Shown in pieces: positions 20,597-32,419 of a stretch of DNA of 64,000 nucleotides (its first letter is position 1; every line of letters starts with the position of its first letter). The translations under genes were made by a program, and so were the position numbers. Under the pieces are notes generated by a model that saw only the letters and a program-made list of their open reading frames with translations, was not told where the DNA came from and did no database searches. Source of the stretch: Helichrysum umbraculigerum (Eukaryota; Streptophyta; Magnoliopsida; Asterales; Asteraceae); contig CATIUR010000005.1 in the NCBI GenBank assembly GCA_949592205.1, positions 135,925,277-135,989,276 of the forward strand, read 5' to 3'.

Positions 20597-22816
20597 CTAA
20601 TCTTGAATTTCTTTTTCATTAAGCTTTTCCATCGATGGATTTTCCAATTGACTAAGATGATCTGCTGTGACATTTTCTGCTCCCTTTTTATCCTTGATTT
20701 CTATATCGAATTCTTGGAGAAGCAGAATCCATCGAAGTAGTCTTGGTTTAGCATCTTGCTTTTTGAAAAGATACTTCAAGGCTGAGTGATCTGTATAGAC
20801 AATAGTTTTGGACAATATTAAGTAAGAACGAAATTTATCAAAAGCAAATACTACCGCAAGCAGCTCCTTTTCTGTAGTAGTGTAGTTCTCTTGAGCATCT
20901 ATGAGTGTCTTGCTAGCGTAGTATATCGGTTGAAAATGCTTATCCTTCCTTTGCCCTAAGACAGCTCCAACAGCAAAGTCACTGGCGTCGCACATGATTT
21001 CAAATGGGAGACTCCAATCAGGAGCAACCATGATTGGTGCATGCGTGAGCTGATCCTTCAAAATGTTGAAAGCTTTCAGGCAGTCATCTGAAAAGACAAA
21101 CGGAGTGTCCTTCTCGAGAAGGTGCGTCATAGGTCGAGAAATCTTAGAGAAATCCTTAATGAAGCGACGGTAGAATCCGGCGTGACCTAGAAAACTGCGA
21201 ATGGCTTTAACAGAAGTAGGTGGCGGAAGTTTGGCAATGGTCTCAAGTTTAGCTTTGTCAACTTCAATTCCAGACTTTGATATCCGGTGTCCCATAACTA
21301 TTCCTTCCTTCACCATAAAGTGGCACTTCTCCCAGTTCAAGACAAGGTTTGATTCTTCGCATCGGGTTAACATTCGTTCAAGGTTGGAAAGACAAGAAGT
21401 GAAAGAATCTCCAAAGACTGAGAAGTCGTCCATGAATACTTCCATGCACTGTTCGATCATATCGTGGAATATTGCCACCATACACCTCTGAAATGTGGCA
21501 GGTGCTTTGCATGGCCCGAAAGGCATGCGTCGGTAGGCGAATGTTCCATACGGACATGTGAAGGTCGTCTTTTCCTGGTCCTTAGGATAGAGAGGAATCT
21601 GAAAATAGCCAGAGAAACCGTCGAGGAAACAATAGAACTCATTCCCAGACAATCTCTCCAACATTTGATCGATGAACGGTAGAGGGAAATGATCTTTTCG
21701 AGTGGCTTCGTTCAGCTTACGATTGTCGATGCATACCCTCCAACCGGTGACGGTCCGTGTTGGAATAAGTTCATTATCTTCGTTTGCGATAACCGTCATT
21801 CCTCCTTTCTTGGGGACAACCTGAACAGGGCTGACCCATGGGGAATCTGAAATAGGATAGATCAAGCCAGCATCCAATAATTTGATAACCTCCTTCTTGA
21901 CCACGTCTTGAATCTTCGGGTTGACTCTCCTCTGTCTCTGTATGGAAGGTTTGAAGTCGTTCTCCATTAGTATCTTGTGAGTGTAGTAGTTCGGACTAAT
22001 CCCTTGGATGTCAGAGATTTTCCATGCAATCGCCTTCTTGTGTGACTTCAACACTTGGATGAGTCTTGCTTTCTCTTCGGGTGTAAGACCTTTTGCAATT
22101 ATAATGGATAAATGCGAGGTTCCTTCAAGAAAAGCATACTCCAGATGAGAGGGTAGTTCCTTCAGCTCCAATTCTGGCGGTTCTTCAATGGAAGGTTTCA
22201 TTCGAGCGATCTCGTCTCTTCGTAACAAATCATACTCCGTTTGGAACTCTAGTTCATTTGGAGATGAGTCGGCTGCAGTGGCTGATGATATTTCTACTAA
22301 CTTTGTCTCATTAGGAAGTGCATTCTTCTTCAGCTCGTATTTTCTTGTAGATGATGAAGAGGTTGCACTATCTTCAGTAAAGATGATATCGTCGTTGTCG
22401 GTAAATGCAAACCTTTGAAATTGAGCCGTTGAAGACGTATTTATGGTGATTTCTGGATTTTGTGGCTTACAACCTTCAGATAGTTGTGGCTTAGCTGAGA
22501 TTTCTGTATCCATCTCCTCAAAAGATTTGAGAATTTCAACTATTGAAGGAGATGAAACAGTTTGACCCCTTTTTAAGTTTGGTAGAGGAATGCCTTCGCC
22601 TAAGGGGACAGCAGCAAAAGATTTGTTCGTGGGAGTGCTGTCAGGCGGTACAAGAGGATACTTCATTTCAGATAAAGGAAATAGCAGCTCCTTAGAGTGT
22701 GCTGGTTTGTTAGAGATAGCTGAGCATAGTCCAACATCCTCCTGGCATAGTCTTCTTGTAGTGATGACTGTGTTGGGAAGAGGGTCGGGATTGCTAACTG
22801 CTAGAATCTCTTCCAA
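20597..22816 (-). pseudogene. pol: Element E reverse transcriptase and RNase H
   Basis: 739 codons in the same frame as the upstream gag-protease part, separated from it by one amber codon (22835-22837). The first ~220 residues are a linker. RT spans about 270-540 with LLDAGLIYPISDSPWVSPV, the FLDGFSGYFQIPL block and the catalytic FMDD near residue 460. RNase H spans about 595-720 (CDASDFAVGAV, TTEKELLAVVFA, YTDHSALKYL). It would copy genomic RNA into cDNA in the particle. Catalytic motifs look intact, but the frame ends at a TAG at 20597 before integrase. The annotated start is only the first Met after the amber codon. Confidence 0.93.
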
Positions 22817-22834
22817 ATGCTCGTCATATACTTC

Positions 22835-24037
22835 CTACATGGAATCCACAAGACCAAGATCTTCTCCCAAAGGTTGTTTCATCAATTTATCGACATTAAA
22901 GGTGACTTCCTCCGCTCCAACCCTCAATTTTAAAGATTTTTCGTTTACGTCAATAACAGCCTTGGCAGTGTTTAGGAAAGGTCTGCCAAGGATGAGGGGG
23001 ACGTGGGCGTCTTCCTCAATATCCATAATGACAAAGTCAACTGGGAAGATAAATTTACCTACTCGGACCATAATATCTTCAGCAATCCCCCGAGGGAGTT
23101 TAACTGATCTATCGGGTAATTGGATGGTCATACGAGTGGGTAGCAGTTCACCTAATCCTAGTTTCTTATACAGTGAGTAAGGCATAAGGTTGACACTAGC
23201 ACCTAGGTCAGCTAAGGCATTACTAACTTGGATATTTTGTAGGTAACAAGGAATAGTGAAACGGCCAGTATCTCCTAGTTTTGGTGGAAGGCCATGTAAC
23301 ATGATTGCAGAGCATTCAGCATCTAAGGGTATTTTAACTAATTGCCTTAATTTTTCTTTATTTGAAAGAAGTTCTTTGAAGAATTTTGCACAACTGGGCA
23401 TTTCTACTAAAGCGTCTAATAATCTAACATTTAAGTGCAGGCTTTTAAACATCTCGAGATATTTCCCAAACTGCGCTTCTTGCTTCTCCTTCTTAAGCCT
23501 ACCAGGAAATGGAATTCGAGTACGTGGAATGATTTCTGGAACTTGAGAAGGTACTGGATCAGGTGTAGTGACAGGGGTGTCACTTGGCACTGGATCAGTA
23601 GAAGTGGAAGGTTTGTTTGAAGATTTATGTGAGGTTTGTTCAATTATGGTTTCCTTGCCTCCTCTTGTAACAACTAAGATGTCGTTACCGATCGCGATTT
23701 TCCTTTGATTCTCCTCAACCTTTGAAAATAGTTGTCTAAGACTAACTTCAATGTTCTTGATTAAAACTTCGGAAATTCTAAGTAAAGCATCAATTTTATC
23801 TTGAAAAGCTATTACTTGTCTATTTACGTTATTTTGTTCAGCCATAAAGTTAATCAAAGTTTCGTTATAGTGTTGTTGAGGATTAAAGGAGGAATCGGAT
23901 AGAGTGGAAGGTAGAGTAGACAGAGGTTGAATAGGAGGGGTTTTGATTTGCCACTGAACAGAAGATATGGATTGAAAGTTTGGTTCAGGGCTTTTGACAG
24001 TTGTTGCAAATTTACAGTCATGTTGACTAGTTGTCAT
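22835..24037 (-). pseudogene. gag-pro: Element E gag remnant plus protease
   Basis: 400 codons from ATG at 24037, about 155 nt after the primer site. The C-terminal part (about 270-390) is the aspartic protease, with LADLGASVN as the active-site block (D-L-G, as usual in Athila) and PLILGRPFLNTA. The N-terminal part has a coiled-coil-like segment and a Ser/Pro-rich linker. The capsid domain and any zinc knuckle expected in an Athila gag are missing, so the 5' part of gag seems to have been deleted. It ends at an amber codon, after which the same frame runs into RT. Confidence 0.88.
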
Positions 24038-24192
24038 GGCTGAAATATTTGGGGTTTTGGTAGAAAAGAGAGTTTTGGAAGGGAAAGGAACTGAAAAGGA
24101 AAGAACGGAAAGGTAACTTTCGAATGATATTGATCTTCCGAAAGGATCGCTAAATAACTAGGATAACTAAATTCCTAAATCGGTCGTTGTAG

Positions 24193-24210
24193 TCCCCGGC
24201 AGCGGCGCCA
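24193..24210 (-). other. Primer binding site of element E (Asp-tRNA type)
   Basis: On the minus strand TGGCGCCGCTGCCGGGGA, about six bases after the LTR end. It differs at one base from the Asp-tRNA complementary site known in Athila/Tat elements, and it fixes the orientation. Confidence 0.9.
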
Positions 24211-24216
24211 AAAACC

Positions 24217-26766
24217 TGATGCGCTCCGAGAGGTCGGTTGCGATTTGACTCGCGTCGTTGCGGGCCTTCCTCCTGGCGCGGCGATCAGTGGGTTTTAAAA
24301 TCTATGTTTTGCTGGGCCTAAGTATACTTAAAACTATGGGGGTACAGTAGTAAGTATGACCTAGGGTCGTTCTTCAAACTACAACGGGCATAGGATCTAG
24401 GTCTTTTGATTATCCTTCGTAATTTAGCTAGTTTTATCAAGAGTTTGATAGGGTTTTTTGTTACTTTTCTGTTCTTAACTAACAAATTTTAAACAACTAA
24501 ATCTAACGGTAGGGGAGGTGAGGTGGCTACGAGAACTACAGATTAACGCGAGTGCTTGCTATGACCATCTTTATGCTATTTTAGGGGTTGTTATTTTAGT
24601 TAAGGCACTAGTTATGATGACGGAGTCAGGACTTAACAGACGTATTTGGAACAATCAATGACAGCAAAGTAATCTACCTACAGCCTTTCCTTAGCTCCCA
24701 CGTATTTGTATTCAACGCTCATACAAGTATTCAGCTATTTTACGGTATTTCCGTTACAACATTAAAATGTCCTTGTTATATATCCTGAGTTATATATCCT
24801 AATGAGCCATAACTACTAGCCTATTATCTATCTAACGTAGAGTTATCCGCAATCAGATAAATAACATGTCACGAAGATAGTAGCTATGGAATGTAAACTA
24901 CACCGGAAGTTCTCCCAAATGCAGCAACCAATTTAACCAACAACCATCCTGAGTCTTGTTCCCCAATCTCGGACATCCGAGATATCCGAATCATGGCATG
25001 AATTGTTGAATAAACAAAAACATGAACAGGGGTTTCCCACCGAAACAAGTTGGGATGATCTGGTCTAACGGCTGATTAAATTGTTCATCATTATTTTATA
25101 TAAATCATCATAACTATTCTACGCATGTTAAACTGGTGTATGCAATCAATTTATATTCGAAAACCTAATCATATATCCAACAGCACAGGTGATACTAGCA
25201 TGCAAACCCTAAAGCAACAATCAAACAAGAACATGCAGCAGAGCAGCATACAAGGATCAGTTTATACGTGCAGAGTTACTTGATAATTGGTTAAGTCACA
25301 AATATTCCGAAAGTTCTCTTTAAAATATTTATTGTATGAAATGAGTCTAACCTATCTCTAATCCTACGCTCCGTGTCTCCCTCCGGTGTATTTCAACCAG
25401 GAGAACACCGACCATGTCGAGTTCAACGATCGTCAGACAAAGAATAATAAGCGGCGTACCACCAGTTACGTACCAGCAGTAAGTTACAAACCACAGCATA
25501 AGTTGGATAGATAAACATTGGAGACTCAATTCATAGATTCAAATATATATTAACAGCATACGGACAGAGTAACGGCGTGTTTACAATTGGAATCATTATT
25601 TCCACAACGGATTGTGCACACGACTTTTATAGCTTCCACGTTCCGTACTACACACATTCGTGATGGTTCTGACGCTATACAAATGAAAGCCGTATAACGT
25701 TACCTCCGTTGTTTCATAATATCCCAATTGCATATTAAAGTATAACTACCCTAGCATAACCACTATCATAGCAAACACAGATTTGTTTAGCTAAGCATGG
25801 CAATAATTCTAGCAAGCAATTCTAAATAATTATGACAGCAGCACAACATATTTAAAATAACAAGATAGAGATTATAATAAAACCTGACAAAGCGTAATTA
25901 CAAATCTTGCGTAATCGCAGTCTCGGAGCACCTCCGTTACAACCAAGCTAGAAGCTAATCTACTAGCTTAATTATTCTAACCTAATCTAATTATTTCTAG
26001 AGAGAGAGTAGAGAGAGAAAGTGAAGTTGAATGATGAATGAATGATGAAGTGTTTTAATGATGATAATGAGGTGAAATGATCCCATATATATAGTAGTTG
26101 CTCAGCCGTATCGTCCAGCCGTATTTGCACCTTCAAATGTCCAGCCATATCGCACAACCGTATCAAAATCGCATCTTGTATGGGGTAGGAGGACGAAACG
26201 AGGGGACCTCCCATATTTCGGGTGGAAATTGCACGATACGGGCGAACACGGGCTGAATACGGGAGAACGAGGCCGTATACGGGTGGACAGAGGCCATATA
26301 TGACTGGAACATGGCCGTATATGGGCATGCCAGGCCGTATACGGCTTGTGCATGGCCGTATACGGTTGTGTTCAGCCGTATACGGCTTGTGCTCCCCCGT
26401 ATCTCGGTCTTCGGTTGCCTTGATTCTTCGTTCGGGCGTAACTTTTGACTCGGGTGTCCGTTTTCAGCGTTCTTTATATCCACGCGATCGTCTTTTCCTA
26501 ACGAAGAAAATGACTTAAGTTAGAGGTCATAATTCTTAGTGTAGCTCAAAAAGTGCTTAAAAGCGTGAACAAGAATGCTTATGATCGTATTCGTTACATT
26601 TATCGTGTTTTCCGACCATTTTAGATGATTTTTGAAATGTTGTCTATATTTTAGCCCAAGTGATGAGGTTTAATGATAAAGCATTGATTTTGGAAATATT
26701 CATCATGATTTGGGCTAAAAATGTGCGATAATGACACAGAAAAACTTGACTTTTTGCGTGTCATCA
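24217..26766 (-). repeat. Element E 5' LTR
   Basis: 2550-bp direct repeat of 13830-16379, followed by target duplication acacc (26767-26771). It carries the same palindrome cluster (about 26270-26395), in a somewhat more degraded form than the other copy. Confidence 0.93.
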
Positions 26767-27407
26767 ACACCCAATCCAACAAAGAGGCCCTTTGTTCGGT
26801 CCTAATGTAGGGAGGCTAAGAGTCCCATTGTCCCCAATTAAATACTCATGGCTTCCTTGCTACCGGGAGTGGAGGCTAAGTGGTTCAGTGTTAGCACCTG
26901 CTCAGATTGGATTGATTGTGATGGTCACTATAACATTCTCGAATTGATGATAGTATGTAATGATCACTATATGATCGATTTGAGCGGAGTTGGCATTCAA
27001 TTACTTCTAGCTTGTTTATACCCTTCTTATTAACATGCACAAATGTATGTATAATTAATACTTGAGTTAAAGATCTTATAGATATATTTCACGTTAAGTC
27101 AAATTAGTGTTACATTAGAAAAATTACTTGACATTGCCGGATTCTCGTGTTATAATTCTAGTTGCTTTCAATGATGTCTTCTGTAAAACTTGCTATGGAA
27201 ATAAAGGAATGAATTCACACTATGTGACATAATAAAAAATCTCATGTATTTTTTATGTTGGTCCAAAATTAATTCAATACATGATGATCTAAACAACTTA
27301 AATCTTGGCCCAAAACCCACAATACACCTCACGGCCCAAGTGGTAATGAATTTACAATACAATTGGACATTAATTTGTTTGTTTTTACTGGATCATATTT
27401 TCGAAAG
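26767..27407. other. Target DNA of element E, no confident gene
   Basis: About 640 bp next to element E. Joining the 28 bases left of E (13802-13829) to 26772 onward gives one open frame to about 26955, which may be an exon relic or chance. The rest is AT-rich with short open frames that I cannot assign. Confidence 0.5.
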
Positions 27408-27707
27408 AACCACGGTTTGTTAAAAAAACCGTAGTCCAATTAAATTAACTACGGTTTCTTATAAGGAACCGTGGTCCGTGTAAAAAACATAGACCACCCC
27501 TCGTTAAATGTAACCGTGGTTTGTGTTTACCAAGAAGTGGACCACGGCTTTGTAGATAGATCCGTGTCCCACTAAATATTTGAACCGTGGAAAATGGAAA
27601 GGAAAGTGAAAACGCGCGAGATTTTGCAAATGGATCACGGGTTTTACGTGATTTTCACCATTTCCGTGGTCTATTAGGGGTGGGCTATAGTGGATTGTGT
27701 AGTAGTG
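27408..27707 (-). mobile_element. Probable CACTA-type transposon end with subterminal repeats
   Basis: Eight or so copies of ACCACGG/CCGTGGT-like words lie in both orientations within 270 bp, and the block ends in ttgtgtagtagtg (27695-27707). The latter resembles the inverted CACTACTACA terminus of CACTA elements, and subterminal short repeats are typical of them. No matching opposite end and no transposase were found, so this may be a truncated or rearranged copy. Confidence 0.45.
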
Positions 27708-28689
27708 TAAAATTGTTTGAAAGATAGATCTACGGTTGGATAAACGTCTTGAGGCAGATCTATGAGTCCAAAGTGTGAGATTTATCCAAGGTCGAGAGTG
27801 ACATGAGTATGAAAAAGTGGCTGATGGGTTTTGTGAACAACACTTGCAAAAGAAGTTGAAACAAATTGAAATCTGAAAACAATGAGTATTTTGGATAAAA
27901 ATTGCAGTTGAAGAAACATTAACAAGGATAAAAAATAACGCCTTAGATTTGTTTGAAAATGGAGTGGAGCGGTTCCCAAGTCAGAGTATTTTACTACACG
28001 TTAGATTTGTTTTTTTAGGAATAATCTACATTGTTGTTGCTATAAAACGATCCACAATGGAGTGATGTGGATGGTCGAATAGATGAAGATTCAACTTTTA
28101 TTGCATTGTAATATTGTCACCAACATGGTTGGACCAAACCAAGTCCTTCTCTGCACCAACCCTCCTTGGTTGATATAGTGGGCCTCAAAAATGAAAATAA
28201 TTCATTTTAATATTGTTTTGTTATTTATTAAATTCTTTAAATAATTGTGTTGCCTGCATGTTTCACTTCATCATTGTGTTGCCCATTCTGCATTAATGGG
28301 GACGAAATGCCCATTCTGTTTGTTACATTAAATTCCGATTTATATAGATACACCAGTAGGTTCATTCCTCTTTATCTTATTATCCAACTTTATTCCATTT
28401 TTTCTTTAACATATTCATCATGTATAATTTTGATTAACTTGTAGTTTTAGTTGTGATGCAATTAATATAATATGAAAAATTGATTTAGATATATAATAAA
28501 AAGAATTAAAGAAATAACATATAGTACAATGATGTGACAATTATCTAACATTTAAAAGGTTTAATTTTTTATTTTATTTTTTTGAGCAGACATTTAAAAG
28601 GTTTAATGGATTGTGAAGGATTCTATAAAAATATAGGGATGCTGATGTGGGTATTGGACCCTAAAAAGTCTAATGCATTGTGAGTGATC
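27708..28689. other. AT-rich spacer
   Basis: No convincing coding region. Phrases such as gatccacaatggagtgatgtgg (near 28050) and aatgcattgtgagtgatct (28671-28690) resemble degraded ends of MITE-like elements related to the one starting at 28693. Confidence 0.5.
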
Positions 28690-29140
28690 TAAGAGCATCC
28701 ACAATGGATCCACAATGGATACATGTTACATAGTTTAAAGTTTTGTTGAATTGTGATGTGGAAGAAGAAAAACCACTGTGAACTTTGTACGCATAAAATG
28801 GGGCATTGATAGATACAACAAAAAATTTGATACATGCACCAAAATATATGCATTAAATTATTGTACAGTACAGACTATTCTGTATAATATTTGGTGAATG
28901 TAGCAAAAAAAATTTTGTATTTTACAGCACCTATAAAATGAGGTGCCTGCCTAGATGATAAATAGATGGATGTGGTAGGGCCTATGGATAAAAAACATTA
29001 ATATTTTACTCCATAAATAAGTATCCCCAGTTTATTAATTTTACATTTGGCTTCTTTCTTTTATTTTGTCCGCTGCTTGATATCTTTCAAAAAGTCAAAA
29101 AATTTCAATAAGTTTACATGGCAATCACTTAATGATACGT

Positions 29141-30147
29141 GGCTATGTTTGGCACGCACGTTTTGAGAGCTTATGGGAGCTTGTAGCTTGTAGCTTATGA
29201 TTTTCATAAGCTCTGTTTGGCTGAGTAGCTTATAAGTAGCTTATGGTTTTCATAAGCTCCAAAACCATAAGCTACTTGAATGAAGTAGCTTATAGAAGTA
29301 GCTTGTAACTTATGGGAAATGAAATTACATAAATACCCTCCATGTAATTATATATCATCTTTTAAAATTAATATATTTGTCCTTTTATGTCATTTTACAT
29401 TCATAAGCTACAAGCTCCAGCTACTCTACCAAACACAAATATTACCAAAAGCTACCAGCTATCAGCTCCAGCCACAAGCTACTACCAAAAGCTACCATCT
29501 ACAAGCTACCAGCTCCAGCTACAAGCTCCAGCTACCAGCTAGTTTTAGTATTTTATTTTTTACGCAATATCTAGTTGTTCTGTATATTATACAAGTTAGA
29601 TTATTATACTTTTTTTTGCAAGGCCAAGAAAAGCTTTTCAATAAAAAAACCCCAAAAAGCTGGGAAGGCTAGAGATACAAAGTTAGATTATTATATTGAA
29701 CATACATATACATACTAACGTTAGTAAATACATGCACGAGGACATAGGGTATGTTTGGCGCAAGTAGCTGGAGCTGGTAGCTTGTAGCTGGTAGCTTGTA
29801 GCAGGTAGCTTGTAGCTGGAGCTTGTAGCCGGAGCTTTTGGTAATATTTGTGTTTGGCAAAGTAGCTGGAGCTTGTAGCTTATGAATGTAAAATGACATA
29901 AAAGGACAAATATATTAATTCTAATAGATGAATATAATTATTTGAAGGGTATTTATGTAATTTCATTTTCCATAAGCTACAAGCTACTTCCAAAAGCTAC
30001 TTCAAGTAGCTTATGGTTTTCGAGCTTATGGAAACCATAAGCTACTTAAAATTTTATTAGCCAAACGGAGCTTATGAAAACCATAAGCTACAAGCTACAA
30101 GCTACAAGCTCTCATAAGCTCAAAAAACGTGGTTGCCAAACATAACC
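29141..30147. mobile_element. Fold-back element with ~400-bp arms
   Basis: The left arm (29141 to about 29545) begins ggctatgtttggc, and the right arm (about 29740-30147) ends gccaaacataacc. Long parts pair, including agcttgtagctt repeats, acataaataccctccatgtaa versus its complement near 29945, and accaaacacaaatatta versus 29835-29860. The central loop is about 195 bp. Arms are rich in AGCT-containing words (agcttgtagc, ccagctacaag). No coding sequence. A transcript would form a long hairpin. The class is uncertain, and no clear target duplication was seen. Confidence 0.7.
29593..29695. repeat. Short insertion flanked by direct repeat in fold-back loop
   Basis: aagttagattattata occurs at about 29593-29608 and again at 29680-29695, bracketing about 70 bp. 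This could be a small insertion with a 16-bp duplication or a local tandem duplication that later diverged. Confidence 0.4.
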
Positions 30148-30415
30148 ATAATAATTTGATATCCCTCTCTAATGCAACAAACTATAATTGATTAAATATA
30201 GAAAAATAATGTTAAAATCAGTAAAATTTAAATAGTTATTGAAATATAAATATTACACATATTTAATATAAATAATATATAATAGTACGCTTATCTGTCA
30301 GTCCAAAGAATTATGTAAAGTTCAATGCACTGTGAGACTTTTGTGGGAAAAGATGAAATGATGATGTGGCAGTGCTTTGAACCATGTTGAGTTCAACGCA
30401 TTGGAGATGCTCTAA

Positions 30416-31052
30416 TGATTACCCAACATGTTACTCCGTTTTAAACTCTATATATATTTCACATTTAACTAAATTAGGAAACGGGAGATTAGAATTTAAT
30501 ACCCAGATGTCCAGATCATGTTGGATATTGTGTCCAATTCATAACTAATTGGTAATACTATCATTATAACTGGAGTCCTTTTTGGGTCGCCCTCGATGAA
30601 CGGTTAAAAGAAATAACTAAGGAAACGTGAGTTGGGAGCAATGGTTGAAAATCTTGGACATATTTGTGGCTATCCCACATTGCCCAATGGATGATTTCAA
30701 AGGAAATGGCTATCCCACATTGCCCATGGGATGAAACCATAAGCCATTACTTCCCCTATAAATATAGAGGTATGCCATGCTTTCAAAGTGCACCATTTCT
30801 CATTCCTTCTTTCTTAGTACGAATCCTTGTAAGAGTTATTCGATTTTATATCGGTACCAAAGGATTTGGAATTTCTCTTTGGTTCGTGGGTGTGAGCCAT
30901 TAGAGGTGTTCAAGTTTGGGCACTCGCCTCCAAGTAAGGAAGCTCTGCAAGATCGTCTGCGCGCGTGAGAAATTGATTTTCTCAAAGGTTAGTAATTTCT
31001 ATTTATCTTATTTATTTTATTGCTTTTATTTATTCAAGTTAAGATCCCTTAG
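30416..31052 (+). promoter_or_regulatory. Promoter-like segment, possibly a solo LTR or gene 5' end
   Basis: The phrase tggctatcccacattgccca occurs twice (about 30667 and 30707). Next comes cctataaatatagagg (near 30753) as a good TATA candidate, then C/T-rich sequence and caaaggttagtaa near 30984, which resembles a splice donor. A ccacattg box with a TATA box is common in plant copia LTRs, but I could not find TG..CA ends or a second copy. Element B (31053) interrupts the downstream side. Confidence 0.35.
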
Positions 31053-32419
31053 TGTGACAACTCTCAAGATTAGGTATTTCTTAAAGCTTAAGTACCTGCA
31101 TTTTTATGCTAAATTACTGGTTAAGTTTTAAGAAAACTTCTGAGTGTGATGTAAGCCTAGCAAGCCTAATACTTTTAAAACGAAAAGTATTACATAATAC
31201 GTATGTATTTAAAAGTTACGTACAAACGTATCGGAACGAATCCGACAAAATAAATACAAAAGTTCGTGACACAAAAATAATTAATAATTCAATTATTAAT
31301 TACGAGTATTTATATATCTATAACAAATAGATAATGTGGGTAAACGCACGTTTTATATAAAACACAATATAAAACGAAGAGAAACAATTTTAAAACAAGC
31401 ACGGAAGTCCAGATTAAGAAAATATTTATTTTCTCATTCGTTTGGAAAGGTTTAGAACATTACCTCAAAATGTGAATTCGTAATTTAACTGAAATTTGGC
31501 GCTCAATTATATACGCGCAGTAAAATGTACAAATTTGTACAACAGTCAAAAATAATGAAAACATCATTATTCTGAAAATATATTTCGAACCAGGAGTACA
31601 TCTACAAAATTAAAATATAAAATGTTATATTTTATATTGCTATAATTATACCCGTACTCGAAATTGTGGTACACAAACCGACTACCTAACTTCAATAATT
31701 GAAGTAGAGTCGATCATGCCATTTGAAATATAATACTCCCTCCTTCTTCCTCTGTGATGATACGGCAAAAAAACACACACACACACACACCAAAAATCTC
31801 TCATCTTTTCTCCCTCTTTGGAATCAAAATCAGAGGCAACAACATCAGAAAGTGGAGGTAGAGCAAAGGCCGGTGACTTCATCATCATCACCATCGCCTA
31901 CTTTTTCTTCTTCATTTACATCTTCATCTCTTTGTAAGCAACATCATCACCTCTTTGATTTTAAGCTTATAAATTCGTTATATGTTGTACTAACAAAACA
32001 TAATCCATACATATAACAAATAAAGATTGATGATTATGATGATGAACATGAAAATGGTTTTATAAACCATTACTTTGAATCCGAATTTGAGCATGTAAAA
32101 ATAAGTAATAACTTGTTAAAAGATGATATTACGATGATATAAACGAGTATTAACAAGATATAAAAGAATGAGACCAAGATTATTCGGATATTTATAAGTT
32201 TCGTTCGAACAGAACCTGGAGAACATGTAGGTGCTGGCGGCACCACCATGGGTGCCGGCGGAACCTTATAAAACCAATGAACAAACAACGCATAAAACTG
32301 TAAGTGCCGGCGGCACCATGCAAAGGTGCCGGCGGAACCTAGTTACGCTCTCGCACACTTAACCGATTGATTTAGCGATGAACGAGTAAAAGACAACAAG
32401 GTGCCGGCGACACCATATA
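31053..32419 (+). repeat. Element B 5' LTR, first part
   Basis: Matches 50963-52326 closely. It contains an AT-rich start, a TATA-like TATAATAC near 31729 followed by ccctcc and CA repeats, and GC-rich GGTGCCGGCGGCACC palindromes from about 32228. It ends in the atata target duplication (32415-32419) of element C. Confidence 0.9.
32228..32345. repeat. GGTGCCGGCGGCACC palindromes in LTR B
   Basis: Interrupted palindromes with 7-bp arms around one central base, and variants ending GGAACC. They recur at about 45140-45275 and 52138-52465. They stand out as GC-rich units in AT-rich DNA and have the same 7-1-7 layout as the GAATCCGGCGGATTC units of LTR C. Confidence 0.8.

Larger units (their letters stand above)
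13830..26766 (-). mobile_element. Element E: Athila-lineage Ty3/gypsy retrotransposon
   Basis: Two direct repeats of about 2550 bp (13830-16379 and 24217-26766) begin TGATG and end CATCA, and are flanked by the 5-bp duplication acacc (13825-13829, 26767-26771). The primer site is of the Asp-tRNA type used by Athila/Tat elements, and the RT block FMDDFSVFG with MPFGPCKAPATFQRCM fits the Athila branch. Order on the minus strand: 5' LTR (24217-26766), protease, RT-RNase H, integrase, a small unknown ORF, 3' LTR. Several stops and frameshifts, plus an altered integrase catalytic residue, make it defective. Confidence 0.95.
28693..30412. mobile_element. PIF/Harbinger-like inverted-repeat element
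   Basis: The left end GAGCATCCACAATGG and the right end, inverted GAGCATCTCCAATGC, form imperfect terminal inverted repeats directly flanked by TAA on both sides (28690-28692, 30413-30415). A 3-bp TWA duplication and the GAGCATC..CAATG terminus are common in plant PIF/Harbinger-type non-autonomous elements. There is no transposase frame. At 1720 bp it is long for a MITE because a fold-back element sits inside it. Confidence 0.6.

Noticed and set aside
30416..31052. Host gene promoter
   Set aside because: A TATA box and repeats are present, but no coding sequence follows and a solo LTR is equally likely. Kept only as a low-confidence feature.
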